This document shows, in pieces, positions 1 to 10,802 of a DNA stretch of 64,000 nucleotides; position 1 is the first letter of the stretch; each line of letters starts with the position of its first letter. The notes under the pieces were generated by a model. That model worked only from the letters and a program-made list of their open reading frames with translations. It was not told the origin of the DNA and made no database searches. The position numbers were made by a program, and so were the translations under genes. The DNA is from Whalleya microplaca (taxonomy: Eukaryota; Ascomycota; Sordariomycetes; Xylariales; Xylariaceae), in contig MU385718.1 in assembly GCA_022497155.1 (NCBI GenBank), positions 248,001 to 312,000 of the forward strand, in the 5' to 3' direction.

Positions 1-1610
1 TGATATCGCATATTGTTGATTAGCGACTGGTTCGTGCCCAATACCTAGGGATATACAAGTAAAGAATCGCCTTTACCCAACTTAAACGATGATATTTCTC
101 TGATAATAGCTCCTGGGATCCTTACAACCTGCGTCTATCTCGACATACATAGAGTTCAATTCCAACTAGTAGCCTGTATTATCAATCTTATGAGTGCTTT
201 CTGTTATCTCTTTGAGTGTGGTGCCTATCTGTATAACTTCGACTATTAATGGTAAACACAACCTCTTCTTCTTATAATATTTAGCGAACAATCCCAGATC
301 AACAATTCTATTTCAAGGATCAGAAACCTACTGTGTCAACAAGATACCAGTCTAACGCATTAACTAGAGACATTAAGGTCTTCACTCAGGAGTGTAGTCT
401 TGACTGTGTAGAGAAGGAGGGGAGATTAGCCCGGGGCGGGCGACAACGTTAACTGACGTTGTATTAAGCTTGAGGCTGGGGGGAACCTAGACCGATGTGG
501 CCCATAACCCCGGTACATAAGCAAAGGCTTATATGTGTGTGGCCCTACTGGTTCGTCTAAATACGAGCCTTTGAGAGGTAGCGATTGGTGCCACCCCAAC
601 TACTTTGGCGAAAGAGTAAATGCTAACAGCATAGAAAGCTTACATTAAAACAAGATAATCTGGGGCTCAGCGCAGTGATCTTGGTATATCTTGAAAGGGG
701 CCTTTGGCAGCTTGAAGATTTTGTTAATGGAATGGTAATCGTATGATATCGAATCTAGATTTCGCATTAGGGTGTCAAAGATCTAGCTACGTTCCACGAA
801 GATAAGCATATGAAATGCCAAGGAATTTTCTATTTGAGAGTGTATATAGCACTATCGCGATAATAGCTGGATAGCTCTAGGCCTATGGGATGACCACACC
901 TTGGGTAGGGCCAATTACTGCCGGCTAAATGCCTTACATAACTACAGTACGAAATGATCCCTTCTCCTATCACATTAGAGAACTGATGCACAACGTCATA
1001 TCTCGATGTGACATCAGTCAGATTACTTGAGGAGAATTGGCTAGTGGCCGCCTTCATCAAGAGCTTCACTTGCATCACAATAGATTGTGCCACGACTCCA
1101 CGAATGTGGTGTCACTCAAGCTCACTGGGCATGTAAAGTTGGACTATGGGTTCATTTGGAGTTTCTAATGGTTTTATCGAGGGGTTTGTAAAGCCCTCTT
1201 ATCGCCCATTGAGCTCTGTAGCTCGTTGCTGCAGCTCGCTTCCGTCATGAGGTACTAGACTGCACCTGAGCTTGCTCGCCTGAATTCAAATGATACTCAA
1301 TGACTATAAACTATGCACGCAACTTAATGGGGTCTCGCTTCTATTTCCAAAATCTGGACTGGGATGGGTCATAATCGCCGCCGAAGGTTGTGATTTCATC
1401 GGCTTGACACCAGACTTCATGAACGCGACACCTTGCTTTCTGCTTTGGAAACCCCTGCTACAAAGACAGAGATGTTCTAGAATACCCGAGTATATATAGC
1501 TTCAGAGACATGAGTTTGTTGTCTATATTTGGCTGCTTCTCCTCCTTGCTACGGGAAACCCCAGCCGTAGCGACTTAACCAAACTGAAGTTGCCCACAAG
1601 ACTTGCCAAG
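1..1610. other. Left-edge intergenic region
   Basis: No reading frame here has recognisable domains. The longest open frames are under 90 codons and carry no family signature. I saw no tRNA, tandem repeat or transposon end. The last few hundred bases presumably hold the promoter and 5' UTR of the deuterolysin gene. Confidence 0.6.
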
Positions 1611-2841
1611 ATGAAAATCATCACTTTTATTTCTACGGTCGCCTCTTTGGCCAGCGCTTTTTCGGTCGACTTGACCAAGCGCGGCTCCCCTTTGGATGTC
1701 AAGTTCGAGATGGTTGGAAACACTGCTGTCAAGGCTAGTATCAAAAACACGTATGTAGAAACAAATGGTACTCATATCAACCCCTGAAGAGTATCAAAGA
1801 CACCAGTCATTCCCTGGGACTAAATAAGGAACTTTCTAGTTACATACATGGAGAGTCGCTAATATCAAGGTTTACAGGGGTGCTACTGACTTAAAGGTCT
1901 TCAAGACTGGTACTTTCTTGGACAACTCGCCTACAGAGAAGGTAGAGATATTCCAGAGTGGTATGTGACATATAGTTGCGTTGCTTCTCAGGGGCTAACT
2001 ACAACTTCCAGGCAAGAAGATAGAGTTCGATGGGATCCGTCTCCGTGTCATGACGAGTGGACTCAGCGAGGAAGCTTTCCAGACTATTGCTGCTGGGGAA
2101 TCCGTTGAGACAATCGTAGACGTCGCTCAAACCTACGACTTAGGCGCAGGTGGTAAATACGATATCGTCTCATTCGGTACCATGTTATACGCTGAAACCA
2201 ATTCCACTGAGCTTACGGGAACTGTCTCGGTTGCTGGCACCACTATCGCTGCCAACGTCAATGGCGAGGAGGCGCGGAGGGTTCGCCGATCCTTTCATGC
2301 GAAGCGCATCAACGTTCAATCCGGCTGCACCGGCACCAAGCTATCTTCCACCAACACGGCCATCAGCAACTGTCAATCGCTCGCCTCGGCTGCGCAGGAG
2401 GCTGCATCCTCCGGACCGGCCGCGAAGCTGACCGAATATTTCAAATCTAGCTCGACCAGCACCCGAAGCACCGTCGCCACCGTATTCGAGCGGATCGCTG
2501 ATGAATGTGGCAGCACCTCTAGTGGCGTCTCCGACGTCTACTGCTCTGACGTCTACAGGTCCTGCTCCAGCAACGTACTCGCCTACACGCTGCCCTCGGC
2601 CTCCTTTATGGTCAACTGTAACTTGTACTACACGGCTCTGCCTGCCTTGACCCGGGAATGCCACGCCCAAGACCAGGCTACCACCACGCTGCACGAGTCC
2701 ACCCACTTGACCCAGATCAAGGGCACCTCGGACTATAGCACCTACGGCTACAGTGGCGTGCGAGATCTTACCTCGTCTCAGAATCTAAATCATGCTGATA
2801 CTTACTCTCTCTTCGCCAACGCTGTCTACGCCGACTGCTAA
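1611..2841 (+). CDS. Deuterolysin-type neutral zinc metalloprotease (M35, aspzincin), secreted
   Basis: Exons are 1611-1750, 1878-1960 and 2012-2841 (1053 nt, 350 aa). Donors are GTATGT and GTATGT, and the phases fit. The ATG at 1611 opens a hydrophobic signal peptide (MKIITFISTVASLASA). A propeptide follows and ends in a dibasic Lys-Arg at about 172-173, a Kex2-type site. That leaves a mature chain of about 177 residues, the usual deuterolysin size. The zinc motif HESTH is at about 302-306, with the third-ligand Asp in GTSDY at about 315 and the family's YGY nearby. Six or more Cys in the mature part suit disulfides. Known role of the family: secreted endopeptidase that attacks basic proteins, used in nutrient scavenging. 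No linked neighbour is apparent. All key residues are present, so it looks intact and active. Confidence 0.95.
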
Positions 2842-3212
2842 ACGTCTCTTTTGACGATTGGGACAATAGTATCTGGTACACGATGGAACAGATGGAAAGA
2901 AAGTGAACAATTTGCCATTGGCCTCAAAGAACCCTTAAAGAGCTCTTAAAGAACCATGTCGAAAGAATGGCCATTCATGTCCCAGATCTGCAAGAATGGA
3001 CGATGTCTGCAAGAAGGTGGGGAGTACATGGGAACAAAGCGGGCTCCACGTGTCAGTTCACGCATGTAATGGAATATTCAATGACATTCAATGAATGCCT
3101 TTTATCTGATGATAATGCAGTTGTCCGTGAATGCTGCCCAGCTGCGACGCAGCCTAAAAGGGCCACGAGTAGGTTCTAAATAACGAGCAATCAATAATCT
3201 GGCAAACGAGAG

Positions 3213-4175
3213 ATGGATAACGCGGTGTTGAACACCTTCCGTCGGATTCATTACCTTCTAAGAACGTATTTGTACGAGGAGCCTAGTAGCACTTCTATTC
3301 CTTCCCGCAATTGGCTTCCGGCGCAACGCCGTCCAACGCACTCGCCTGTGCCTGGCTTGCGACCATCGACTTCCGAAACTACGAGTCACATTTTTTACAC
3401 ATCCAAGGGAAATATGGAGGACCTCCGTCACGCTGAGCGTACGGTCGCTATGTTTGCCACCTACATAGACCTCATCCGACCCGAGAATCGACCACTCAGT
3501 TCCGATCACGCCACCAAAGGTAGCACGATGACCAAGCGCCAAGCTTCCGACGGCTCCAGCAGCTCTCAGAAGGGCTCGAAAAGAAAAGGCGTGGGGAAAG
3601 GCTGGGGCGGATCGGCAGAGGGCCAGCTCTGGAACTCCATCAGCAATACCCTAGCCGACGTGGCGCAGAAGCAAGGGGTCAGCCAGACGGCGCTGAAGGT
3701 GTTCATCAGCCAGGAGGTGATCCTGGACCTGGGTGCAGAGTTCGTGCGCCACTACCGCGACTACGCGACGGAGAAGTCGGACTGGGTGGCTGAGGACCTC
3801 TTCTTCGACCTGCAGTCCGTCAAGGAAGGAGATGTGCGACCGTCGCGCTGGATCGGGCCCCGGGTCCACAAACGAGAGTGGGATCTGGCGGACCACCTGG
3901 CGCGCTTCGTGCTGGCGGCCGAGAACTTCCGCCTGCAGGCGAACCGTGAGGACTGGAATACATGGGGTGCGGATTTCGCCTCGAAGGTCGGCCTCTACTT
4001 GAGCATATTGCGATGCTTCACCGTTAAAGACGCGAAGCAGAGGCAGGCGGCACGCGAGAAGGGGCAAGGACAGGGACAGGGACCGGGGCCGGCACCGGGA
4101 TGGACGAAGAAGATGACGAGTTCGCAAGACAGTGGTGGCAGACACTTTCGTCGCGGTAGAGGGGCGTCTACTTAG
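3213..4175 (+). CDS. Hypothetical protein, 320 aa
   Basis: Single-exon frame with no domain I recognise. The first ~130 residues are polar and low in complexity (Ser/Thr/Pro/Lys). Residues ~130-275 look folded and helical, with many Trp and charged residues (for example WVAEDLFFDLQ and WDLADHLARFVLAAENF). The tail is a Gly/Gln/Pro repeat (GQGQGQGPGPAPG) ending in Arg/Gly-rich sequence. GC content rises sharply within the folded part, as in a real coding exon. The true start could be the internal ATG at 3528 (MTKRQASD), because the first 105 residues look weakly coding. No signal peptide or membrane segment is seen. Function unknown. Confidence 0.6.
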   Translation: MDNAVLNTFRRIHYLLRTYLYEEPSSTSIPSRNWLPAQRRPTHSPVPGLRPSTSETTSHIFYTSKGNMEDLRHAERTVAMFATYIDLIRPENRPLSSDHATKGSTMTKRQASDGSSSSQKGSKRKGVGKGWGGSAEGQLWNSISNTLADVAQKQGVSQTALKVFISQEVILDLGAEFVRHYRDYATEKSDWVAEDLFFDLQSVKEGDVRPSRWIGPRVHKREWDLADHLARFVLAAENFRLQANREDWNTWGADFASKVGLYLSILRCFTVKDAKQRQAAREKGQGQGQGPGPAPGWTKKMTSSQDSGGRHFRRGRGAST

Positions 4176-5239
4176 GGAGTAGGGGCTTCTGAGATAGCAG
4201 ATAGCCTCGCTAAGAAGCTGAAGAACCAACGTCGTCGCATCCGTGACTCTATCTGCGTGATACTGTGATAAGCGTGTATGTTGCCTGGCTGCTCGGTGAT
4301 AAGCATGATGAGTGACATCTATCTCGCACCTACCTGCAAGATAAGGATATACAATAGGAACTGGGACTGGGACAAATGGTTAGGCCATCACTGCGACTAT
4401 AGGATGAAAGATGGAAAAAGGGTCCTGTCATATTGACTGTCAATTTCTTCGATATAGAAAACGACTTTGTTGAGACTACATTACTCCGTACACGCCATCG
4501 AATTAGCTGGAATCTGGCGTGCAAAGATGAAGAATGAGGAACATCTTCATATGAGGGAGGATTATGAGCTAACTAATGGATATAAGAGATGTTGTATGAT
4601 CATTGCATCGGAGCTGTGTCTCGAAGAGCTTTCCAAGGCCCAATAGCACTGTTTGAGGCTACTGAACTTGGGAAGCATGTCTCCAGACCTGTGGATTGCT
4701 GGATGTCTAGTTATGTGTAAGCCTCAAAACAATAAATCAAGCATTGTTCTGTAGATATTTACCTTGCAAGCTTTTTGACACGCGTGTCGCGTATTGAATA
4801 ACACGGAGGGCAAGCCACAAGAATATGGGGATTACATTGGATGTACTTAAGTACTTAGTGCATCCACACATTTTGGCAGGTGGGGCTCTGGGTGTGGCTG
4901 ATGACAGGTGGCACATACTGCATTCCCTGATTCCCTCCTTTCACTCCCTTGCAACTGCGGAAGGAACGTCACGGACCACCAGGTACCTAGGTATGTAAGC
5001 CCATTTTAATAGCGTTTGGCCGGCGTATCACAACCGTCAACCATCATGTCTTCATAACGTTGCATCCATCAGAACTCTTATGGTTGTCGCATTGCACTCT
5101 TCATAGTTGTTGTCGCATCTTTCAAGATCTGGACATCCGTTGATAAACGTCATAACATTTCCTCCCTGCGATCTTCACTACCCTTACATGTCACATATCC
5201 ATCTATTATTTTCTTTCCGACTTCAATTAGACATCCAAC
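4176..5239. other. Intergenic region
   Basis: No gene signature found. It contains a perfect 12-bp palindrome GTACTTAAGTAC near 4850. The last ~200 nt are pyrimidine-rich (TTTCTTTCCGACTTC) just before the 5240 start, as is common in fungal core promoters. Confidence 0.5.
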
Positions 5240-7099
5240 ATGTCAGAGAAATCTGATCACGATGATTCTGACCATGATGGCTCTATTGGACTAGAGCAGG
5301 ATGGCCTGGATGAATATGACTCTGATGAATCCGGCTCAGAAAACGGCAACGACCTTTTGGATATGGAGGCCGTTGAGTCGGATGGTTGGGAGGATGACGA
5401 TGACGACAATGATGACGACGTCAACAACGATGGAATGACTGCCTATTCAGTTTCTGGGCGCCCGATTTCAAAGACGAGGGAGAGCTACTATTTCCCTCAG
5501 TTCTGCAAACTGCCCATTGAGCTACGTCGTCGCATATGGGAATTTTTTGACCCAGACTTGAGATCTAAAGCCCGAGTCTTTGAATTCAATATCCTACAGA
5601 AAGAGCCCTTGGTCTTAGTAGAAGGCGCGACCTTGGAGCAGCAGACAGCACCTGCAAGAGCAATGTTGGCCACGTACTACGAGAGTCGTGAGCTAGCATT
5701 GAAGTATTACCCCGATACACTTGATACAATACTCCCGGGGTCCGGGAGGACATTGCGCTTTAACGCTGAACAAGACGTCATCTGCATTAGTGGAAGGTGC
5801 ATACATTATGATGCCTTCGAAAGCCTTATCGACATGATCGGAAACACCAGGTATCTTGCCTTGGACATATCAGAGGCCACATACGTGGACACACTGCGTC
5901 AGGTCACTATGAATCGCCCCGAACTGCTCGAAAATTTGAAGGGAATATACTACTGCTATGATACCGCTGACATGGTCCGCTGGAGACGGCAGAAATGGTG
6001 GCGGGACTGTCTTGGGGGCCATAACTTCTACACCCAGGCCGAAGAAGAACAGCCGGGAGTAGGCGAGGACGTGGAATTCATGTACTGCTGGCCACTTCAC
6101 CCAACGGAATATAGCCCGCTAGGACAACCGGGCAACTACCTTCCAGGCATTGGGATGTCGCCTATGCTCCGTTTCTCATTTGAAGATGGCCTAAACGAGT
6201 ATCATGAAGGACGAGCTCTGATGTTGTCATCAGACGTGGATAGTTCAAGCGATTCGGAGTCTTCAGAGTCCGACACTGAAGAGGACGAATACGAGAGTGA
6301 GGGGATCGACGATGCGACCATCGGCTCATCTGACGGTTCTGAAGCCGAGTCAGACGTGCTAGATAATGCTGATGTGGATACTCTACGGGAGAGCTTGTCT
6401 CCAGACCATCTTGGGGTAGGCTGGGAAGGAGAGATAGCAGTCGGTCAATTCTCCAGTCCCGAGCCCGAGTCCCCAGATGGTAATGGCATCAACGTGGATC
6501 GGTCCGCTTCTGATGAGGAGGAGCCTGTCCGTGTAGCTAGTCGGCGAAAGCGTCGCGTTGTGTCTTCGGATGATGAGCAAGATCCCGAGGACGAACCCAA
6601 GGAGGATGTGGAACAGCAGTCACGACCTATCAAGCGCTCCCGTGTGGTATTATCGGATTCCGAAGATGAGGCCGAAGAAGAGGTGAAAACGCAATCGCGA
6701 TCTGCTAAACGCTCCCGGGTCGTACTGTCGGATTCCGAAGACGAGGATGATGACGAGGATGCAAAGCAAAGCCAAAAGTCCGAGGATGAGTCGGAAGAGG
6801 ACGAAATCGCTCAGGAAGTGTCCGAGGACGAGGAGCCTGCCCGGACAACGAAGCCGATGTCACTACTTCAGAAGCTGAGGCAACTTCCCCAAAAGAAACG
6901 GGCTTCATATGAATCAGATGATGCCAGCGGAGAATCACACGGCGGCGACTTTGATGGAAGTAGCGATATCAAATTTCAAGATGATGATGGTGATGGTGAA
7001 GGCTTTCTAGATGGAGCGGAAGACGAGGACGGCCAAACCGGGTACATGCTTGAAGGAGCGAATGAGGATGAGTTCGCCGACGAAGCGGAGAATTGGTGA
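5240..7099 (+). CDS. 2EXR-domain protein with long acidic Ser-Asp-Glu tail
   Basis: Single exon, 619 aa. The first ~65 residues are extremely acidic (EDDDDDNDDD). Residues ~83-230 match the fungal 2EXR pattern: FCKLPIELRRRIWEF, then a conserved ESREL helix (YYESRELALKYY) and an N-A-E-Q-D-V-I strand. 2EXR domains are abundant in ascomycetes and resemble degenerate F-box regions; their role is not established. From ~330 the chain is a disordered acidic tail. It holds a repeated basic-acidic cassette, KRSRVVLSDSEDE, present twice exactly and once in diverged form (RRKRRVVSSDDEQ). Each cassette pairs a nuclear-localisation-like basic run with casein-kinase-2-type Ser sites. This suggests a nuclear or chromatin-associated protein, but that is inference. 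No intron signs and no break. Confidence 0.8.
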   Translation: MSEKSDHDDSDHDGSIGLEQDGLDEYDSDESGSENGNDLLDMEAVESDGWEDDDDDNDDDVNNDGMTAYSVSGRPISKTRESYYFPQFCKLPIELRRRIWEFFDPDLRSKARVFEFNILQKEPLVLVEGATLEQQTAPARAMLATYYESRELALKYYPDTLDTILPGSGRTLRFNAEQDVICISGRCIHYDAFESLIDMIGNTRYLALDISEATYVDTLRQVTMNRPELLENLKGIYYCYDTADMVRWRRQKWWRDCLGGHNFYTQAEEEQPGVGEDVEFMYCWPLHPTEYSPLGQPGNYLPGIGMSPMLRFSFEDGLNEYHEGRALMLSSDVDSSSDSESSESDTEEDEYESEGIDDATIGSSDGSEAESDVLDNADVDTLRESLSPDHLGVGWEGEIAVGQFSSPEPESPDGNGINVDRSASDEEEPVRVASRRKRRVVSSDDEQDPEDEPKEDVEQQSRPIKRSRVVLSDSEDEAEEEVKTQSRSAKRSRVVLSDSEDEDDDEDAKQSQKSEDESEEDEIAQEVSEDEEPARTTKPMSLLQKLRQLPQKKRASYESDDASGESHGGDFDGSSDIKFQDDDGDGEGFLDGAEDEDGQTGYMLEGANEDEFADEAENW

Positions 7100-7937
7100 G
7101 TTGATTTACGCAGAGAGAAGTGGCCCACTTACGGCTTTTACCGGGCATTTTGTTACGATTATTGTTGCATGGGAATAGGAGTCTTAAGAAGGCTTCATGA
7201 GATTTGCGATGAGATTTTACTCCTATAGAGGAGGGCTCATTTGTACACGATGGCCTGTCGCGCGGCGACCGCATTTCAACACGATGATAAAGCCTCAGTC
7301 AATCGAGGAGATTAATTTAATGATGCGATGCATTAGAAACTATGAATCACCATATCACCTATTTGTTGCGGTGTCATAAAAGTTCACTATAGATTTTGTC
7401 TCCCGGGTTCTTCATTCGCAGTAGGGATATATGATCTCGTCGACTTACAGTAGAGCAGTACTTACCCTGGCTAATAGCTGGAATCCGCCACGATCCCTAG
7501 TCCTTACAGTATTCTTCCTGGGGGCAGAGAACAATCGCGTAGGTTCCTTGCGCACTCACAACACCTTTCTCGTTGCAGTGACAGCGATAAGCACCTCGAG
7601 CTACCGTATCCTCGGACCTGCCTTCAGACCCCTGAATGTGCCTCTAAGATGATCTGATCTAGCCCGAGATTCTCACAACACACGCTACGCCACGGCCGCC
7701 GTTCACGAGCGCGGGCTGGGACTGCATCTTTGCCGACTACGTAGAGTTGTGTAGTGAGTATGCAGCCGGACTCGGTTGGTTGTTGGGCCCTTACGCTAGA
7801 TGTAAGTTCGGTATAATCGAGGTGACGAATAGGATAGACAATGACAGTTGGAAGAGATTTGATGGGTGTTCAAGCCTGCTTTCTCCAAGATGATCGGACA
7901 TTGACCGCCACGTAAACAAGCATCGTTAGTTGAGAAG
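7100..7937. other. Intergenic region between convergent genes
   Basis: This holds the 3' ends of the 2EXR gene (plus) and the CorA-like gene (minus). Short open frames of 60-73 codons are present but show no family signature and no splice-supported extension. Confidence 0.5.
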
Positions 7938-9299
7938 TCATTTCGATTTCCTATCTAGGAATTCATCATCCTGTCTCCGGTTCACTATGCTTGTCCCGTT
8001 GTCCAAGAGCAGCCAGAGCAAGAAGACTATCCCAGTTGCAGGGATGGTGAAAGCCCAGTAGACCCAGAAGTTATTCTTGATCACGGAATCGCTGTCCCAG
8101 TCTAAAGAAGGGACAGAAAACAGGGCTGCGAAAAATGTCGCGGGGAGAAACGCCATGGTCATAATAGCAACGGTCCTCATCGACGAGCTATCTCGCTTGG
8201 AGTCTTCAGCGATTTTGCGACTCGAATCTGCTAGTTCGGCGTGGATAGCCGAATCTTCATGTGTCAGCAAGGCAAACAGCTGCGACTTGTTAGCTTGCGC
8301 AATGCCGAGTGTTGGAGAGAGCGAGCATACTACTGTGGACAGACGTTCAGCCCGCTCCTTTAGGTATTTTAAATACTCCTGCGAAGCGTGCATCCGACTC
8401 CTCATGGACGGTATTGTCGCGGTTAATTGATACGTGCTCTCTTCTATTCTATCTCGCACATCAGGGTGTAAGCCGTCCACACTGGCCACCCCTTCCAGAA
8501 TGGAATCTAGCATGGTATCTACCATGCGAAAATGCCTCTCATGGTTAGCGACGCGATTCAAAACTTCGCCCACCTCCTTGATCGATACAGTGAGCGACTC
8601 CATGCCGACGCGCTGCTCGATGCTACTAGAATGCATGCTGTAGCCCGTCTGTCTTTCAGTGAGGCGGACAACGTGCGCTCGGTACGATATTTCGCTGTCA
8701 AAAGAGCAGCACACGGAGAGCGCCGCGACGTACGAGAGTAAGGACGGCGAGTACACGTGTTCCTGGTGGCGTCTCAAGACATTCTGAAACAACGCGACCG
8801 GGGCGCTGTTGAACACCTGTCGCATAATCCAAATCGCCCGCGTGCACAGCGTACGGTGATTGAAGGTCCATATGAGGACGAAATTCGACGTGCCGATGTA
8901 GAAAGTATCTACGTCGGCCTCGGGGAAGTGATGGAAGCCGTCGTACTCGCAGCGGAGGAGCCACAGCGCGGCCGAGTGCATGGCCATGCAGTCCACGAGC
9001 CCCAGGAAGATGTCCTTGGTCACGAATAGCGTCGGGAAGAAGTTGGACCACGATTCCAACCTGCTGTCAATCACGACCACTTTCAGTGAGGCCGCCCGTC
9101 CCGCATTCTTGAGCGCGGGGTGGGCCTTGAAGAAGTACGGTAAATGTTCGATATCCAAGTCCTTCTCAATGTATGCCGTCGGCGCATCTGGAGATGCTAA
9201 TATGGCAATGGAGCGGTATTTCGGATCCGGTCCGACTGTGTCATTGTATCTCTGGAGGACCTCGAAGTTCTCGCGCGACAGTTGCGCAAACTCCTCCAT
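7938..9299 (-). CDS. CorA-like membrane protein (divergent magnesium-transporter-like)
   Basis: Single exon, 453 aa, starting at the ATG complementary to 9297-9299. A long soluble N-terminal part is followed by helical coiled-coil sequence (~260-370). Two hydrophobic segments close the chain, at about 374-396 (MRTVAIMTMAFLPATFFAAL) and 412-432, with a short tail. This two-helix C-terminal layout, preceded by a long helix rich in charged residues, is that of the CorA family. The fungal branch usually lacks the GMN selectivity motif, and I find none here: the loop reads VPSLDWDSDS. Transport activity is therefore doubtful, and a sensing or structural role is equally possible. A second, unrelated-in-sequence member lies at 20-22 kb. 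Confidence 0.8.
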   Translation of the reverse strand: MEEFAQLSRENFEVLQRYNDTVGPDPKYRSIAILASPDAPTAYIEKDLDIEHLPYFFKAHPALKNAGRAASLKVVVIDSRLESWSNFFPTLFVTKDIFLGLVDCMAMHSAALWLLRCEYDGFHHFPEADVDTFYIGTSNFVLIWTFNHRTLCTRAIWIMRQVFNSAPVALFQNVLRRHQEHVYSPSLLSYVAALSVCCSFDSEISYRAHVVRLTERQTGYSMHSSSIEQRVGMESLTVSIKEVGEVLNRVANHERHFRMVDTMLDSILEGVASVDGLHPDVRDRIEESTYQLTATIPSMRSRMHASQEYLKYLKERAERLSTVVCSLSPTLGIAQANKSQLFALLTHEDSAIHAELADSSRKIAEDSKRDSSSMRTVAIMTMAFLPATFFAALFSVPSLDWDSDSVIKNNFWVYWAFTIPATGIVFLLWLLLDNGTSIVNRRQDDEFLDRKSK

Positions 9300-10104
9300 A
9301 ACGATCGCACGTTACATATACATTCGCTAGTTTCGAACACTTACTACACTACTCCAGCGTTAGAATCATAACGCCTTTAGACTAGATAGATATAATCCTG
9401 TGGTACAGGAAGGATCCCCGCCGAAACGTGCTGATACTATCTAATTCAGGAATCGAGGACGATTTCTCGTGGCTGTGTAGTACCTATCTGTAGCGGTGAT
9501 CCAGGGACTGCTGCAGCTCCTGCAGCTAACGTTGCATTGGTGGCTTGTGATGAAGGACATCGCGCTTCATGAAGATCCTATTCGTGGGTGGCTGAAGCTG
9601 AATACCGCACTACCAGATACCTTTCCATGAATACCGAATACAGATTGGAGCTAGACCCTGAGATTATATTCTAATCGGTCTAGCAGTCACACCATTGGCA
9701 ATTGGATTGAAAAGCAGCTTCAAATGGTGTTGATCCAGTTGTGGGTGTTGTAATCTTGCTCACCCTCGCAGTTCCTGAGGATATTGATATTTCATTTCAA
9801 CATTCTTTTCCCTTTCAACAAAGCCTTTCTGTAATAGTTGTGCTAAACATGTTAATTCAATGGGGATCTATTAGCCTTTCTAGGTCATCGGGTAAAGTAC
9901 TCATATTCGACCAACACAATGTCGTTCAGATAACACCCGTTATTCTCATTATCTTCATTCCTGCTTACTGTCTTTTGACAAGGGAATCTAATGTTGGTCT
10001 TCGCTGATTTTGCATAAATCAATAATGATGTACGCAATTCATAACGATGTACGACTCAAAAAAAAACTATATTCAAGATATGCTGAAAATGTGGCCAAAA
10101 AGAT
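9300..10104. other. Intergenic region
   Basis: AT-rich spacer upstream of the CorA-like gene and downstream of the tRNA. A nine-A run near 10056 is on the tRNA's downstream side. No coding signature was found in the 88-codon plus-strand frame at 9741. Confidence 0.5.
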
Positions 10105-10174
10105 GCATCAGCCGCGAATCGAACGCGGGGCCCATCGATGGCAACGATGGATTTTACCACTAAACCACTGATGC
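10105..10174 (-). tRNA. tRNA-Gly, anticodon GCC
   Basis: The reverse complement folds as a cloverleaf. The 7-bp acceptor stem is GCATCAG/CTGATGC, the anticodon stem CATCG/CGATG carries loop TTGCCAT (anticodon GCC), and the T stem is CCGCG/CGCGG with loop TTCGATT. The A box (TGGTTTAGTGG) and B box (GTTCGATTC) are both visible. There is no intron and no encoded CCA. Five T on the transcribed strand, starting 3 nt past the 3' end (plus-strand A run at 10097-10101), can serve as the Pol III terminator. Confidence 0.96.
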
Positions 10175-10802
10175 TATCGTAAGAACTTGATGCAAAAAGC
10201 CCGCCTGTTAAACCATATATCCCTGGTGAGGTATTGTGGATCGAAGAGACTCCGTCAAGTATGATTGGCGGGAATCCGCAGGGAATGTATCTTATCTGCC
10301 CAAAATGAAACATTGGAAATTCTGGAAATTTTAACTGCAAGCGAGTGCATAAGCGGCGCGTCTTCGTTGAAAAGATTGGTGTAGAAAGATGTATAATCCT
10401 CCTGACCGCCGAATCTCCAATCGGACTTACCAACATACATGAGCTAACTTAAACGTGCAGAGGTGGTTGCTTTCCCGTGCTTACTGAGCCATTAGATTCT
10501 TCTGAATCTATTCTGGGCCGCCCGATGTTCAACCACTTACATATCCCGAGATGAGGCAGTGAGACCGCAAGTTGATTGGACATGGCGGACAGCTGTATAG
10601 CAATGATGAGCTGGCGCAGCCTGACGGTGATGACACTACATAATATCTCGCAGAGCTGCGTCATGAGCATCGCTTGACAAGCGGACGATGCCTTCTGATA
10701 GGTGTCTGCCTAGCCACTCTTCGCTGTTTGGCGGTCGCCCTTCTGAGGCCAGGGATACATCAATATGGATAGGTATAGAGAGAATATCACCTGTGGGAGA
10801 AA
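10175..10802. other. Intergenic region
   Basis: Spacer between the tRNA and the next plus-strand gene. Overlapping minus-strand frames of 60-126 codons partly run through the tRNA itself and have no family signature, so I do not call them genes. Confidence 0.5.

Noticed and set aside
830..1093. 87-codon minus-strand frame
   Set aside because: No domain, no splice support and AT-rich composition like the surrounding spacer.
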